DNA of 35,648 nucleotides from Oscillospiraceae bacterium. GTDB lineage: Bacteria; Bacillota; Clostridia; Oscillospirales; Oscillospiraceae. Position 1 is the stretch's first letter, and the number at the start of each line of letters is the position of its first letter. Below are positions 28,995 through 35,648 of the stretch, in pieces. The notes under the pieces were generated by a model. That model was not told the DNA's origin, searched no databases, and was given only the letters and a program-made list of their open reading frames with translations. Both the position numbers and the translations under genes were made by a program. The stretch lies in NCBI GenBank assembly GCA_022800525.1, contig JAAWQM010000031.1, positions 1 through 35,648 of the forward strand. The letters are read 5' to 3'.

Positions 28995-30650
28995 ATGATT
29001 CTGATGCAGGGCAAGGGTGTGTCCACCGGCGTGGAGAGGGGTACCATCTACTTCTATCACCGCGCGGATGCCACGGTCGTCAAGCGCGCCGTGGAGGACC
29101 TGGAGGCGGAGAAGCTCCGTCTGACCGACGCCCAGAAGGCCGCCCAGGCGCAGCTTGAGGTCCTGGCGGAGAAGTGCCGGGAGGAGGCGGGGGACGAGTC
29201 CGCCGTCCTCTTTGAGACCCACGCCATGTTTGTGGAGGATGAGGACTATGTGGACGCCATCATAGGCGTGCTGGAGGAGGAGCGCTGCAACATCGAGTAC
29301 GCGGTGGAGCAGGCCGGCATCCGGTTCGCTGAGATGTTCGCCAACATGGACGACGCCTACATGCAGGCCCGGGCCGCCGACGTGCGGGACGTAAGCCGCC
29401 GCATCCTCAACAACCTTATGGGCATCGTGGCGGGGGGCATCGACTCCGAGGAGGCCGTCATCCTGGCCGCCGACGACCTGGCTCCCTCCGAGACCATCCA
29501 GCTGGACAAGAGCAAAATTCTGGCCTTCGCCACCCAAGGCGGCTCCGGCAACAGCCACACCGCCATCCTGGCCCGGACCATGGGCATCCCCGCCGTGTGC
29601 GGCCTGGGGGAAAACCTGAAGCCGGAATACGCGGGGCGCATGGCCTACATCGACGGCGAGACGGGCAGGCTGGTCATCGAGCCGGACGAGCTGACCCTGA
29701 CAGCCTTCAAGGACAAGCACGATAAGCAGGTGGAGATGAAGAAGCTCCTCCAGTCCATGAAGGGCCAGGAGGACGTGACCCTGGACGGCAAGCGCGTCAA
29801 CGTCTACTGCAACATCGGCTCCCCCGACGACGTGGCCGCCGTGCTGGCCAACGACGGGCAGGGCGTGGGCCTCTTCCGCTCCGAGTTCCTGTACCTTGCC
29901 ACAGACGACTATCCCACTGAGGAACAGCAGTTTGAGGCATACAAAACCGTGGCCTCCGCCATGAACGGCAAGCGGGTCATCATCCGTACCCTGGATATCG
30001 GCGCGGACAAGCAGGTGGATTACTTCCAGCTCAGCAAGGAGGAGAACCCGGCCATGGGTGTGCGGGCCATCCGCATCTGTCTGAACCGGCCCGAGGTGTT
30101 CCGCACCCAGCTCCGGGCCCTGTACCGGGCCTCCGCCTACGGCAAGGTGGCCATCATGTTCCCCATGATTACCTCCGTGTGGGAGCTGAAGGAGTGCCGC
30201 CGGGCCTGCATGAGCGTGATGCAGGAGCTCCAGGAGGAGGGCGTCCCCTTCAACGCCGACACCGAAATCGGCATCATGATCGAGACCCCCGCCTCCGTGT
30301 TCATCGCCGACGAGCTGGCCCAGCTGTGCGACTTCTTCTCCGTGGGTACCAACGACCTGACCCAGTACACCCTGGCCTGCGACCGGCAGTGCAACGACCT
30401 GGGCAAGTTCTTCGATCCCCACCACCCCGCCGTGCTGCGGGCGCTGAAGATGGCCGCCGACGCCGCCCACAGGAACGGCATCTGGATCGGCATTTGCGGC
30501 GAGCTGGGGGCGGATCTGACGCTGCTGCCCACTTTCCTCGCCCTCGGCATGGATGAGCTGAGCGTGTCTCCGTCCAGCGTGCTGCCCCTGCGGGCGGAGA
30601 TCCGCAAGAGCATCGCCAAGACCTGCGACCTGAAGCTGCTGGAGTGCTGA
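28995..30650 (+). CDS. ptsI: PTS enzyme I (phosphoenolpyruvate-protein phosphotransferase)
   Basis: A 551-residue cytosolic enzyme, slightly shorter than the usual 570-575. It takes phosphate from phosphoenolpyruvate and passes it to HPr. The phosphorylated His188 lies in GGSGNSHTAILAR. The C-terminal PEP-binding barrel shows LFRSEFLYL, TLDIGADKQVDYF, EENPAMGVRAIR, MFPMIT, EIGIMIETPASV, FFSVGTNDLTQYTLACDR and the late CGELGADL with the catalytic Cys. AGGAGG lies 10 bases upstream. It is co-transcribed with ptsH. Confidence 0.95.
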   Translation: MILMQGKGVSTGVERGTIYFYHRADATVVKRAVEDLEAEKLRLTDAQKAAQAQLEVLAEKCREEAGDESAVLFETHAMFVEDEDYVDAIIGVLEEERCNIEYAVEQAGIRFAEMFANMDDAYMQARAADVRDVSRRILNNLMGIVAGGIDSEEAVILAADDLAPSETIQLDKSKILAFATQGGSGNSHTAILARTMGIPAVCGLGENLKPEYAGRMAYIDGETGRLVIEPDELTLTAFKDKHDKQVEMKKLLQSMKGQEDVTLDGKRVNVYCNIGSPDDVAAVLANDGQGVGLFRSEFLYLATDDYPTEEQQFEAYKTVASAMNGKRVIIRTLDIGADKQVDYFQLSKEENPAMGVRAIRICLNRPEVFRTQLRALYRASAYGKVAIMFPMITSVWELKECRRACMSVMQELQEEGVPFNADTEIGIMIETPASVFIADELAQLCDFFSVGTNDLTQYTLACDRQCNDLGKFFDPHHPAVLRALKMAADAAHRNGIWIGICGELGADLTLLPTFLALGMDELSVSPSSVLPLRAEIRKSIAKTCDLKLLEC

Positions 30651-30671
30651 GGTCCCTTACCATACAGAAAA

Positions 30672-30704
30672 CGCCCCCGTTCAGCGGTTTGCTGAACGGG
30701 GGCG
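30672..30704. terminator. Terminator between ptsI and the XpaC-family gene
   Basis: A 14-bp perfect stem, CGCCCCCGTTCAGC and its complement, with a 5-base loop. On the minus strand it is followed by TTTTCT, so it ends the XpaC-family transcript. It also lies 21 bases after the ptsI stop and may stop ptsI too. Confidence 0.8.
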
Positions 30705-30733
30705 CGATTCTGCCCTTTGGTACGCAGGCGGGG

Positions 30734-30770
30734 CATGTTTTGCGGCGGCGGGCAAAACGGCTTGAATCAT
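30734..30770. repeat. Palindromic repeat family B, copy 2
   Basis: GTTTTGC (30737-30743) and GCAAAAC (30752-30758) with an 8-base loop, followed by GGCTTGAATCAT. Same stem, preceding CAT and similar tail as the copy at 17008-17047. It lies between the terminator and the end of the XpaC-family gene. Confidence 0.55.
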
Positions 30771-30825
30771 ATCTGTCCCTGCATGGTCTGTGCCGTGACC
30801 TGGATTCCGCCGTCCGGGAGACAGG

Positions 30826-32334
30826 TTACATGGCCTGGGTCTGGCCGCCCTTGTCCCTGCGGTCGCCATCAGGGTCCAGCGTCAGGTGCGGCCCGTCCCC
30901 GCCGTACCCGAAGTCCTTCGCCGTGGAGGCAGTATCCCGTTTCAGCATGGCCTCCATGACCTTGATATCGGTCGCCACGTCCATGGCGTCGGAGGAGTAG
31001 AGCTGGTCAAGCTGGTGCTCGAACCCGGACACAATCAGGTCCATGGTCTGCTCAATCCGGGACTTGGCCTCCCGCAGGTGCTCACCCTCCACGCCGGTCT
31101 CCTCAAAGTCGGCGTAGGTGTCCAGCAGCTTCTGGGTGGTGGGCAGGTAGTAGTCAAAGAAGGTGTGGATGGAGGCCCGTTTCTCCGGGTGCTCCTCCAC
31201 CTCCTTGAAAATCAGGCCGCTGATCTGCTCCAGCCGGTCAATCTTCCGGCTCAGCTCCGGGTCGGCAATGCGGTCGTTGGCATGGCGGATGTCCCGCAGA
31301 ATGCCGGAGTAGCCCTCCTGGGCCTCCTTGGGGGTGGGTGCAGGAGCGGGCTCGAAGGGGGCCTCCTCCTCTTCCTCCTCCAGAACAGCGCCGAAGCGCA
31401 GGAAGTAGCCCCGCTCGTGGTCGATGTAGGCGTCCTCGCCCAGATAGCCCTTGTCGATGAGCTTTTGCAGCTCCTTGATGGCCTGGGCGGGCTTGCGGTT
31501 GACCCGCTTGGCGATTTCCTCAATGGGCATGGCGTCCACGTTGCCGATGGCCAGGATATACCGCTGGCTGCGCCGGGACATCTTGTTGAGGTAGTGTCCA
31601 CGGAAGAACATCAGCGCCCCGGCGAACCCGAAGCCTGTGGCGGCGAAAAAGTTCTCCATATCAATATAGTAGCCGCTGACCACTTCGCTCAGGAAGTCCA
31701 GTCCAACCATGCCGGCCACGGCCATGAAGATAATGCCGATGAGCCGCAGCAGCACCCCGGCGGGCTTGGCCTTCTGCTTTTTCTGCTTGACAGGCTTGAC
31801 AGGTTTGACGGGGGGCGTGGGCCTGACGGGCGGCGGGGGCGGCACGCGGGAGGACCTCCCGGCCTGCTCCACCTGTCTGGCAGCGCGGTCCAGGGTGCGG
31901 CCCATCTGCTCCATAGCCCGCTCCACGGCCTGATCCACCTTGCTCTCGGCGCTGTCCATCCGGCTCTCGGCCTTGCGCATGGCCCGCTCCACGGCGCTCT
32001 CCGCCTGCTGCGTGTAGGCGCCGTGCTGCCGGTCGTAATTGGCGGAGCTGTCCCGCCGTCCACTGGCGCTCCGCTTTTTACTGTCCCCGAAGAGGTTGAA
32101 GAAGAGCAGCACCAGGGCGATGGGCCACACGCCCAGTGAGAACAGAATGATAATCACCGGCCAGCTGTACCAGCCGGAGTTGCCGCCCGGCTGTTTTGGC
32201 GGCGTACGTCCTCCCTGGGGCGGCGTCTGATAGGGCCGCCTGGGCGGGGGAGGAGGCGGCGTGGAGCGGCCGCTTCCGGCGGGATTGCGCCCGCCAGTGA
32301 ACTTTTCCTTATCATAGTATTCGCCCATTGTCAT
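30826..32334 (-). CDS. XpaC-family (5-bromo-4-chloroindolyl phosphate hydrolysis) membrane protein
   Basis: A 502-residue protein. The N-terminus is Pro-rich (PPPPPPRRP), then a hydrophobic segment (about 57-80), an Ala/Glu/Arg-rich coiled coil (about 105-165), a Pro/Lys linker, and two hydrophobic segments (about 196-240). After a small helical region with [24 protein letters not shown] comes the C-terminal XpaC-type helical domain ([41 protein letters not shown]). The family is named from a hydrolysis phenotype in Bacillus; true function is unclear, and TelA-like toxic-anion genes often neighbour it elsewhere but not here. The ATG overlaps the DUF896 stop. The tail is charged and looks unconserved. 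Confidence 0.85.
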   Translation of the reverse strand: MTMGEYYDKEKFTGGRNPAGSGRSTPPPPPPRRPYQTPPQGGRTPPKQPGGNSGWYSWPVIIILFSLGVWPIALVLLFFNLFGDSKKRSASGRRDSSANYDRQHGAYTQQAESAVERAMRKAESRMDSAESKVDQAVERAMEQMGRTLDRAARQVEQAGRSSRVPPPPPVRPTPPVKPVKPVKQKKQKAKPAGVLLRLIGIIFMAVAGMVGLDFLSEVVSGYYIDMENFFAATGFGFAGALMFFRGHYLNKMSRRSQRYILAIGNVDAMPIEEIAKRVNRKPAQAIKELQKLIDKGYLGEDAYIDHERGYFLRFGAVLEEEEEEAPFEPAPAPTPKEAQEGYSGILRDIRHANDRIADPELSRKIDRLEQISGLIFKEVEEHPEKRASIHTFFDYYLPTTQKLLDTYADFEETGVEGEHLREAKSRIEQTMDLIVSGFEHQLDQLYSSDAMDVATDIKVMEAMLKRDTASTAKDFGYGGDGPHLTLDPDGDRRDKGGQTQAM

Positions 32335-32540
32335 TTGCCTTCTTTCTTCCGCAGTTTCGTTTTTCGGCCCTTTTCATCGACGATGCAGGTGTGTTCGAGC
32401 TGGCCCTTCAGACTGCCCACCACCGAGTCGATATATTCCCGCCGGAGCGCGGCCTGCTCAGCCTTCTCCGGTTCCGTCAGCGGCCCTGCCTTGGCCTTGT
32501 GGGCCAGCTCGTTGATCCGTTCGATTTTCTTCTGTTCCAT
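32331..32540 (-). CDS. DUF896 (YnzC-type) small protein
   Basis: A 69-residue protein. [35 protein letters not shown] in pieces is the DUF896 signature: two helices followed by a loose tail, with [23 protein letters not shown] at the end. The Bacillus relatives YnzC and YneA-operon proteins are linked to the SOS response by location; a role here is unproven. The stop overlaps the XpaC-family start (ATGA). Confidence 0.88.
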   Translation of the reverse strand: MEQKKIERINELAHKAKAGPLTEPEKAEQAALRREYIDSVVGSLKGQLEHTCIVDEKGRKTKLRKKEGK

Positions 32541-32591
32541 TGGCGTTACCTCTTACCTGTTATGCTGCTGATTTCAAGATGATGAATCCGG

Positions 32592-32623
32592 GCAGCCCTG
32601 GGGGACGGGCCTTCCAGGGCTGC
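32592..32623 (-). terminator. Hairpin after ylmH
   Basis: GCAGCCCTGG (32592-32601) and its complement (32614-32623) with a 12-base loop, 5-37 bases after the ylmH stop on the minus strand. No T-run follows. The sequence between it and the stop reads GTAGGGGCCG, close to the GTAGGGGCGG end of repeat family A, and the ylmH stop codon is part of it. Confidence 0.5.
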
Positions 32624-32628
32624 GGCCC

Positions 32629-33414
32629 CTACAGATACCGCTCCACCGTGATTCCGACGCGGCCCTTTTTGCTGAGGCCGCCCACCTGGGTGAGCTTCGC
32701 CTTCCCGAAGCCCCGGGCGGTGAGAACCGCCCCCTCCGCCACCGGCTTGTCTCCCTTCAGGCAGGGCACATGGTCCAGATTCACCTTCCCGGCGGCAATC
32801 AGCTCCGCCGCGCGGCCCCGGCTCATGGAGAACGCCGCCGCCGCCACCGCGTCCAGCCGCAGGGACGGCACCGTGTCCCGTATGACTTTCACCTGGGCCT
32901 GGGGCAAGCGGAGTTCCTCCCGCCCGATCTCCGTGACGGTCAGCTTCACCCGCCCCGCCTGGGTCCACTCCCGCAGGAAGAAGTCCCGGAGGGAGGGCGC
33001 GGCCACGATGTCCGCGCTGTGGGGGGATACCAGGATGTCCCCCACCCGCTCCCGGGTCACGCCCAGGCCCATCAGACTGCCTAAAATGTCCCGGTGGGTC
33101 AGGCTCTCCTCCCCGTGGAACGCGGCCCGCAGAAAGACCAGTTCATCCCCTGCGGGCTCCTCCATCCACGCCGGGAGGAAAACCAGGATCTTTCGCTCCG
33201 CCTCCCCGCAGCCCCCGTCGAACACATATCCCGTCCGGATTCCGGCGGCGTTCAGCATGGCCTGCGCGAGCCGCTGCTCCCTGGGCGAGAGGAACACGGT
33301 GGCGCTGGGGATGCTCCTGCGCTCCGTCTGTTCATATTTATCCCAGATCCGCGCCAGCAGGAGGCGGTCCTCCGGCTCCTGGGCGGTCCGGGTGATGATG
33401 ATATTCTTATCCAT
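32629..33414 (-). CDS. ylmH: YlmH-type S4-domain RNA-binding protein
   Basis: A 261-residue protein. The N-terminal two-thirds match the YlmH layout (RIWDKYEQTERRSIPSATVFLSPREQ, RDILGSLMGLGVTRERVGDILV). The S4 domain lies at about 183-240, with SLRLDAVAAAAFSMSRGRAAELIAAGKV in pieces. YlmH is encoded near the division genes in many Firmicutes and has been linked to the ribosome and to cell division. Here it follows an ABC exporter and overlaps it by 8 bases, away from any division cluster, so its location is unusual. Confidence 0.9.
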   Translation of the reverse strand: MDKNIIITRTAQEPEDRLLLARIWDKYEQTERRSIPSATVFLSPREQRLAQAMLNAAGIRTGYVFDGGCGEAERKILVFLPAWMEEPAGDELVFLRAAFHGEESLTHRDILGSLMGLGVTRERVGDILVSPHSADIVAAPSLRDFFLREWTQAGRVKLTVTEIGREELRLPQAQVKVIRDTVPSLRLDAVAAAAFSMSRGRAAELIAAGKVNLDHVPCLKGDKPVAEGAVLTARGFGKAKLTQVGGLSKKGRVGITVERYL

Positions 33415-35158
33415 GTAAATTCTGCGTCCTGTACAACTGCGCGTAATCTCCGTCCTTGGCCAGCAGCTCCTGGTGGGTGCCCGTCTCGCTGATGGAGCCG
33501 TCCCGGATAACGATAATGCGGTGGGCGTTGCGGACAGTGGACAGGCGGTGGGCGATAATCAGGGTCGTCCGGCCCTTTGCCAGCTCGTCAAAGGCTCTCT
33601 GGATTTTGGACTCGGTCACGCTGTCCAGCGCGGAGGTGGCCTCGTCCAGAATCAGTACCGGCGGGTCCTTCAGGAAAATCCGGGCGATGGACACCCGCTG
33701 CTTCTGTCCGCCGGACAGGAGCGTCCCCCGCTCGCCCACATAGGTCTCAAAGCCCTCCGGCATCGCCATGATGTCGTCGTAGATCTCCGCCCGTCTGGCG
33801 GCCTCAATTACCTCCGCCACCGTCGCGTCCGGGCGTCCGTAGCGGATGTTCTCCAGGATGCTGTCGGCAAACAGGAACACGTCCTGCTGCACCACGCCCA
33901 CGTTCCGCCGCAGGCTCCGCTGCTGCACGTCCCGCACGTCCAGACCGTCGATTCTGATGCTGCCCCCGCCCACGTCGTAGAACCGGGGGATGAGGCTGCA
34001 CAGCGTGGTCTTGCCGCCGCCGGAGGGCCCCACCACGGCGATGGTCTCGCCGGGGTCCACATGGATGGAGACGTGGTGCAGGACCTCCGTGTCGTCCCGC
34101 TCGTAGGAGAAGGACACGTCCTCCACGTCAATGCGGCCCTTCACGTTCTTCAGCTCCACGGCGTCCGGCTTGTCCTGGAGGTCCGGCTCCAGCCGCATCA
34201 GATCCACGAACCGCCGCAGCCCCGCGATGCCGTCCACCAGCATCTCAGACAGGTTGGACAGCTTGCGGATGGGGTTGATGAAGGTGCTGGTGTAGAGGCT
34301 GAAGGTGATGAGGTCGGCATAGTTCATCTCGCCCTCCATGATGAGCCATCCGCCCACGGCAATCACCGCCACCGGCATGATGCAGGTGAAGAACTCCATG
34401 GAGCACATGAACCAGCTCATAGCCTTGTAGCGGGCTTTCTTGGCGGTCTTGAACCGCTCGTTGGCGCCCAGGAACTTCTCAGTCTCCGCGTTCTCGTTGG
34501 AGAACGCCTTGGCGGTGCGCATCCCGGAGATGCTGGACTCGATGTCCGCGTTGATTCCGGCCATATTGGCCTTTACGTTCTCGGAGGCCCGCATCATGCC
34601 CACCCGGTTCAGGTTCACCACCACCAGGAACACCGGCACCAGAATCAGCATCACCAGCGCCAGCCTCCACTGGATGGTGAACATGATGGCGACAGCCCCC
34701 ACCAGGGTCACGCCGGAGATGAAGATGTCCTCCGGGCCGTGGTGGGCCAGCTCGGTGATATCGAACAGCTCCGCCGTCATCCGGCTCATGAGGTGGCCAG
34801 TGCGGTTCTTGTCGTAAAATCCAAAGGACAGGGTCTGAAGATGGGTGAACAGGTCCTGGCGGATGTCCGCCTCCACCAGCACGCCGAAGGTGTGGCCCCA
34901 GTAGCACACGATATATTGCAATCCCGCCCGCAGGACGTAGGCCGCCACGATGACGGCGATTACCGCGATGAACGCCTTGTACCGGGCCTCTGGGATCAGC
35001 TCGTACATACAGATGCGGGAGACGTAGGGGAATGAGAGGTCCACAATGGAGATCATCAGCGCACAGGCCATGTCCAGGGCGAAAAGCCCTATGTGGGGCC
35101 GGAAATAGCTGAGAAAGATGCTCAGCAGGCTCTGTTTGTGGAAATCGCGTGTCTTCAT
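33407..35158 (-). CDS. ABC exporter, fused membrane and ATPase domains
   Basis: A 583-residue half-transporter. Residues about 15-310 hold six membrane segments of the ABC exporter type I fold. The ATPase domain carries Walker A GPSGGGKTT (near 375), signature LSGGQKQRVSIARIFL (near 481), Walker B VLILDEATSALDS (near 497) and the switch His in IIAHRLS (near 533). It resembles lipid/multidrug exporters (MsbA/YfiB-like) and should act as a homodimer, since no partner half is adjacent. The ATG at 35158 is chosen because the first membrane segment follows and the promoter lies just upstream; the frame stays open to 35296 without a promoter. Its ribosome binding site is weak (AGGAT). The substrate is unknown. 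Confidence 0.93.
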   Translation of the reverse strand: MKTRDFHKQSLLSIFLSYFRPHIGLFALDMACALMISIVDLSFPYVSRICMYELIPEARYKAFIAVIAVIVAAYVLRAGLQYIVCYWGHTFGVLVEADIRQDLFTHLQTLSFGFYDKNRTGHLMSRMTAELFDITELAHHGPEDIFISGVTLVGAVAIMFTIQWRLALVMLILVPVFLVVVNLNRVGMMRASENVKANMAGINADIESSISGMRTAKAFSNENAETEKFLGANERFKTAKKARYKAMSWFMCSMEFFTCIMPVAVIAVGGWLIMEGEMNYADLITFSLYTSTFINPIRKLSNLSEMLVDGIAGLRRFVDLMRLEPDLQDKPDAVELKNVKGRIDVEDVSFSYERDDTEVLHHVSIHVDPGETIAVVGPSGGGKTTLCSLIPRFYDVGGGSIRIDGLDVRDVQQRSLRRNVGVVQQDVFLFADSILENIRYGRPDATVAEVIEAARRAEIYDDIMAMPEGFETYVGERGTLLSGGQKQRVSIARIFLKDPPVLILDEATSALDSVTESKIQRAFDELAKGRTTLIIAHRLSTVRNAHRIIVIRDGSISETGTHQELLAKDGDYAQLYRTQNLHG

Positions 35159-35206
35159 AGCGTTGCCATCCTGTTCTCTGATTTTCTGATATGCATACTT
35201 GTCCTT

Positions 35207-35235
35207 ACTATACCATATTCGGAAGGTGGATGCAA
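35207..35235 (-). promoter_or_regulatory. Promoter of the ABC exporter-ylmH operon
   Basis: On the minus strand: TTGCAT (35230-35235), 17 bases, TATAGT (35207-35212). The start is predicted near 35200, about 42 bases before the ATG at 35158, which supports that start choice. Confidence 0.7.
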
Positions 35236-35283
35236 CGGGTGGAATCTTTAATTTTTTGGAGATGCGGCGCAGAGGACAAGCGG

Positions 35284-35553
35284 CCATGGAAATCAATTTT
35301 CACGGCACGAGGCTTGCCGGGGATATTTGTTCACCCTGAAATCTGCGAATCTATAAATTGACAGTGGCGGTCAAACGGAATCAGCGCAGGGTATTTGAAT
35401 GAGTGAACAAGCTGTGAATAAAACAGGTATAGAGCACCAGAGAGTCATATCTCTGAGACCGGATTCCACCTTAGCTTGCATAAAATACCCAGTTGTTTAG
35501 AATTTTTATTTGCTCTGACCATGACAATTGCGACTTTGTTCATAGTTTGTTAA
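35284..35553. other. AT-rich stretch without a convincing gene
   Basis: It begins with a 17-base copy of the flank found beside repeat family A at 10449-10465. A 33-codon frame (35399-35500) opens with MSEQAVNKTG but has no good ribosome binding site or promoter. Base composition drops clearly below that of the rest of the window, hinting at a foreign or non-coding stretch. Confidence 0.4.
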
Positions 35554-35648
35554 GGAACCTCTGAAAAAAGCCCATATCAAAAGGCATGAAGGCAAAGGGC
35601 GAAGAAGCAGGCCGGAATTCAGCCAATTTCTTCGCCCTAACGCTGGCT
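35554..35648. mobile_element. Possible terminal part of an insertion sequence, cut by the window edge
   Basis: GGAACCTCTGAAAAAA at 35554-35569 resembles the end sequences of some IS5/IS1182-like elements, as I remember them. AGGGCGAAGAA (35596-35606) and TTCTTCGCCCT (35628-35638) form an 11-bp stem next to it. No transposase gene is visible in the 95 bases available, so this is a weak call. Confidence 0.25.

Noticed and set aside
35399-35500. 33-codon frame in the right-end gap
   Set aside because: Weak ribosome binding site, no promoter, and no recognisable protein; length is within chance.

Overview
The window is a GC-rich (by eye about 60%), densely coded chromosomal segment. It most resembles a spore-forming, anaerobic gut member of the Eubacteriales, probably Oscillospiraceae (Flavonifractor/Oscillibacter/Lawsonibacter-like). 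Supporting signs are a SpoIIE phosphatase, a YlmH protein, a DUF896 (YnzC-type) protein, a two-polypeptide transketolase, an HPr/enzyme I pair, a BlaI/M56 pair, Gram-positive-type lipoproteins and strong AGGAGG ribosome binding sites. The family assignment is inference; no rRNA or tRNA gene is visible.

Layout, left to right. (1) 2-2268: the 3' end of a hybrid sensor histidine kinase, overlapped by a family-1 solute-binding lipoprotein. (2) 2542-7982: a branched-chain amino acid-type ABC importer operon (binding protein, internal terminator, livH, livM, livG, livF) ending with a PaaI-like thioesterase. (3) 8055-8585: a small lipoprotein whose ribosome binding site lies inside a hairpin. (4) 8664-12172, minus strand: a TGS-domain nucleoside kinase and a short SpoIIE. 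(5) 12365-16908: promoter, structured leader with an intrinsic terminator, then ssnA and ygfK, the purine/selenium-hydroxylase-associated pair. (6) 17037-19141, minus strand: WYL regulator, DUF3795, TfoX-N and a broken GyrI-like gene. (7) 19215-22628, minus strand: M29 aminopeptidase, acyltransferase 3 and an SPFH protein. (8) 22890-26215: BlaI repressor with a large palindromic operator, M56 sensor protease, a membrane protein and a tail-anchored small protein. (9) 26370-28163, minus strand: split transketolase. (10) 28513-30650: ptsH and ptsI. (11) 30826-35158, minus strand: ABC exporter, ylmH, DUF896 and an XpaC-family protein. (12) 35297-35648: no convincing gene, possibly the edge of an insertion sequence.

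Most of the window is ordinary core metabolism and regulation. The least explained parts lie between genes: the ssnA leader, which looks like an uncharacterised cis-regulatory RNA, and at least two families of dispersed palindromic elements (a GGGGCGGAT/ATCCGCCCC type and a GTTTTGC/GCAAAAC type), plus a triple-hairpin element at 26229-26310. The livJ-like and ptsH genes are each followed by a hairpin before the next gene, consistent with making more of the binding protein or HPr than of the genes behind them.
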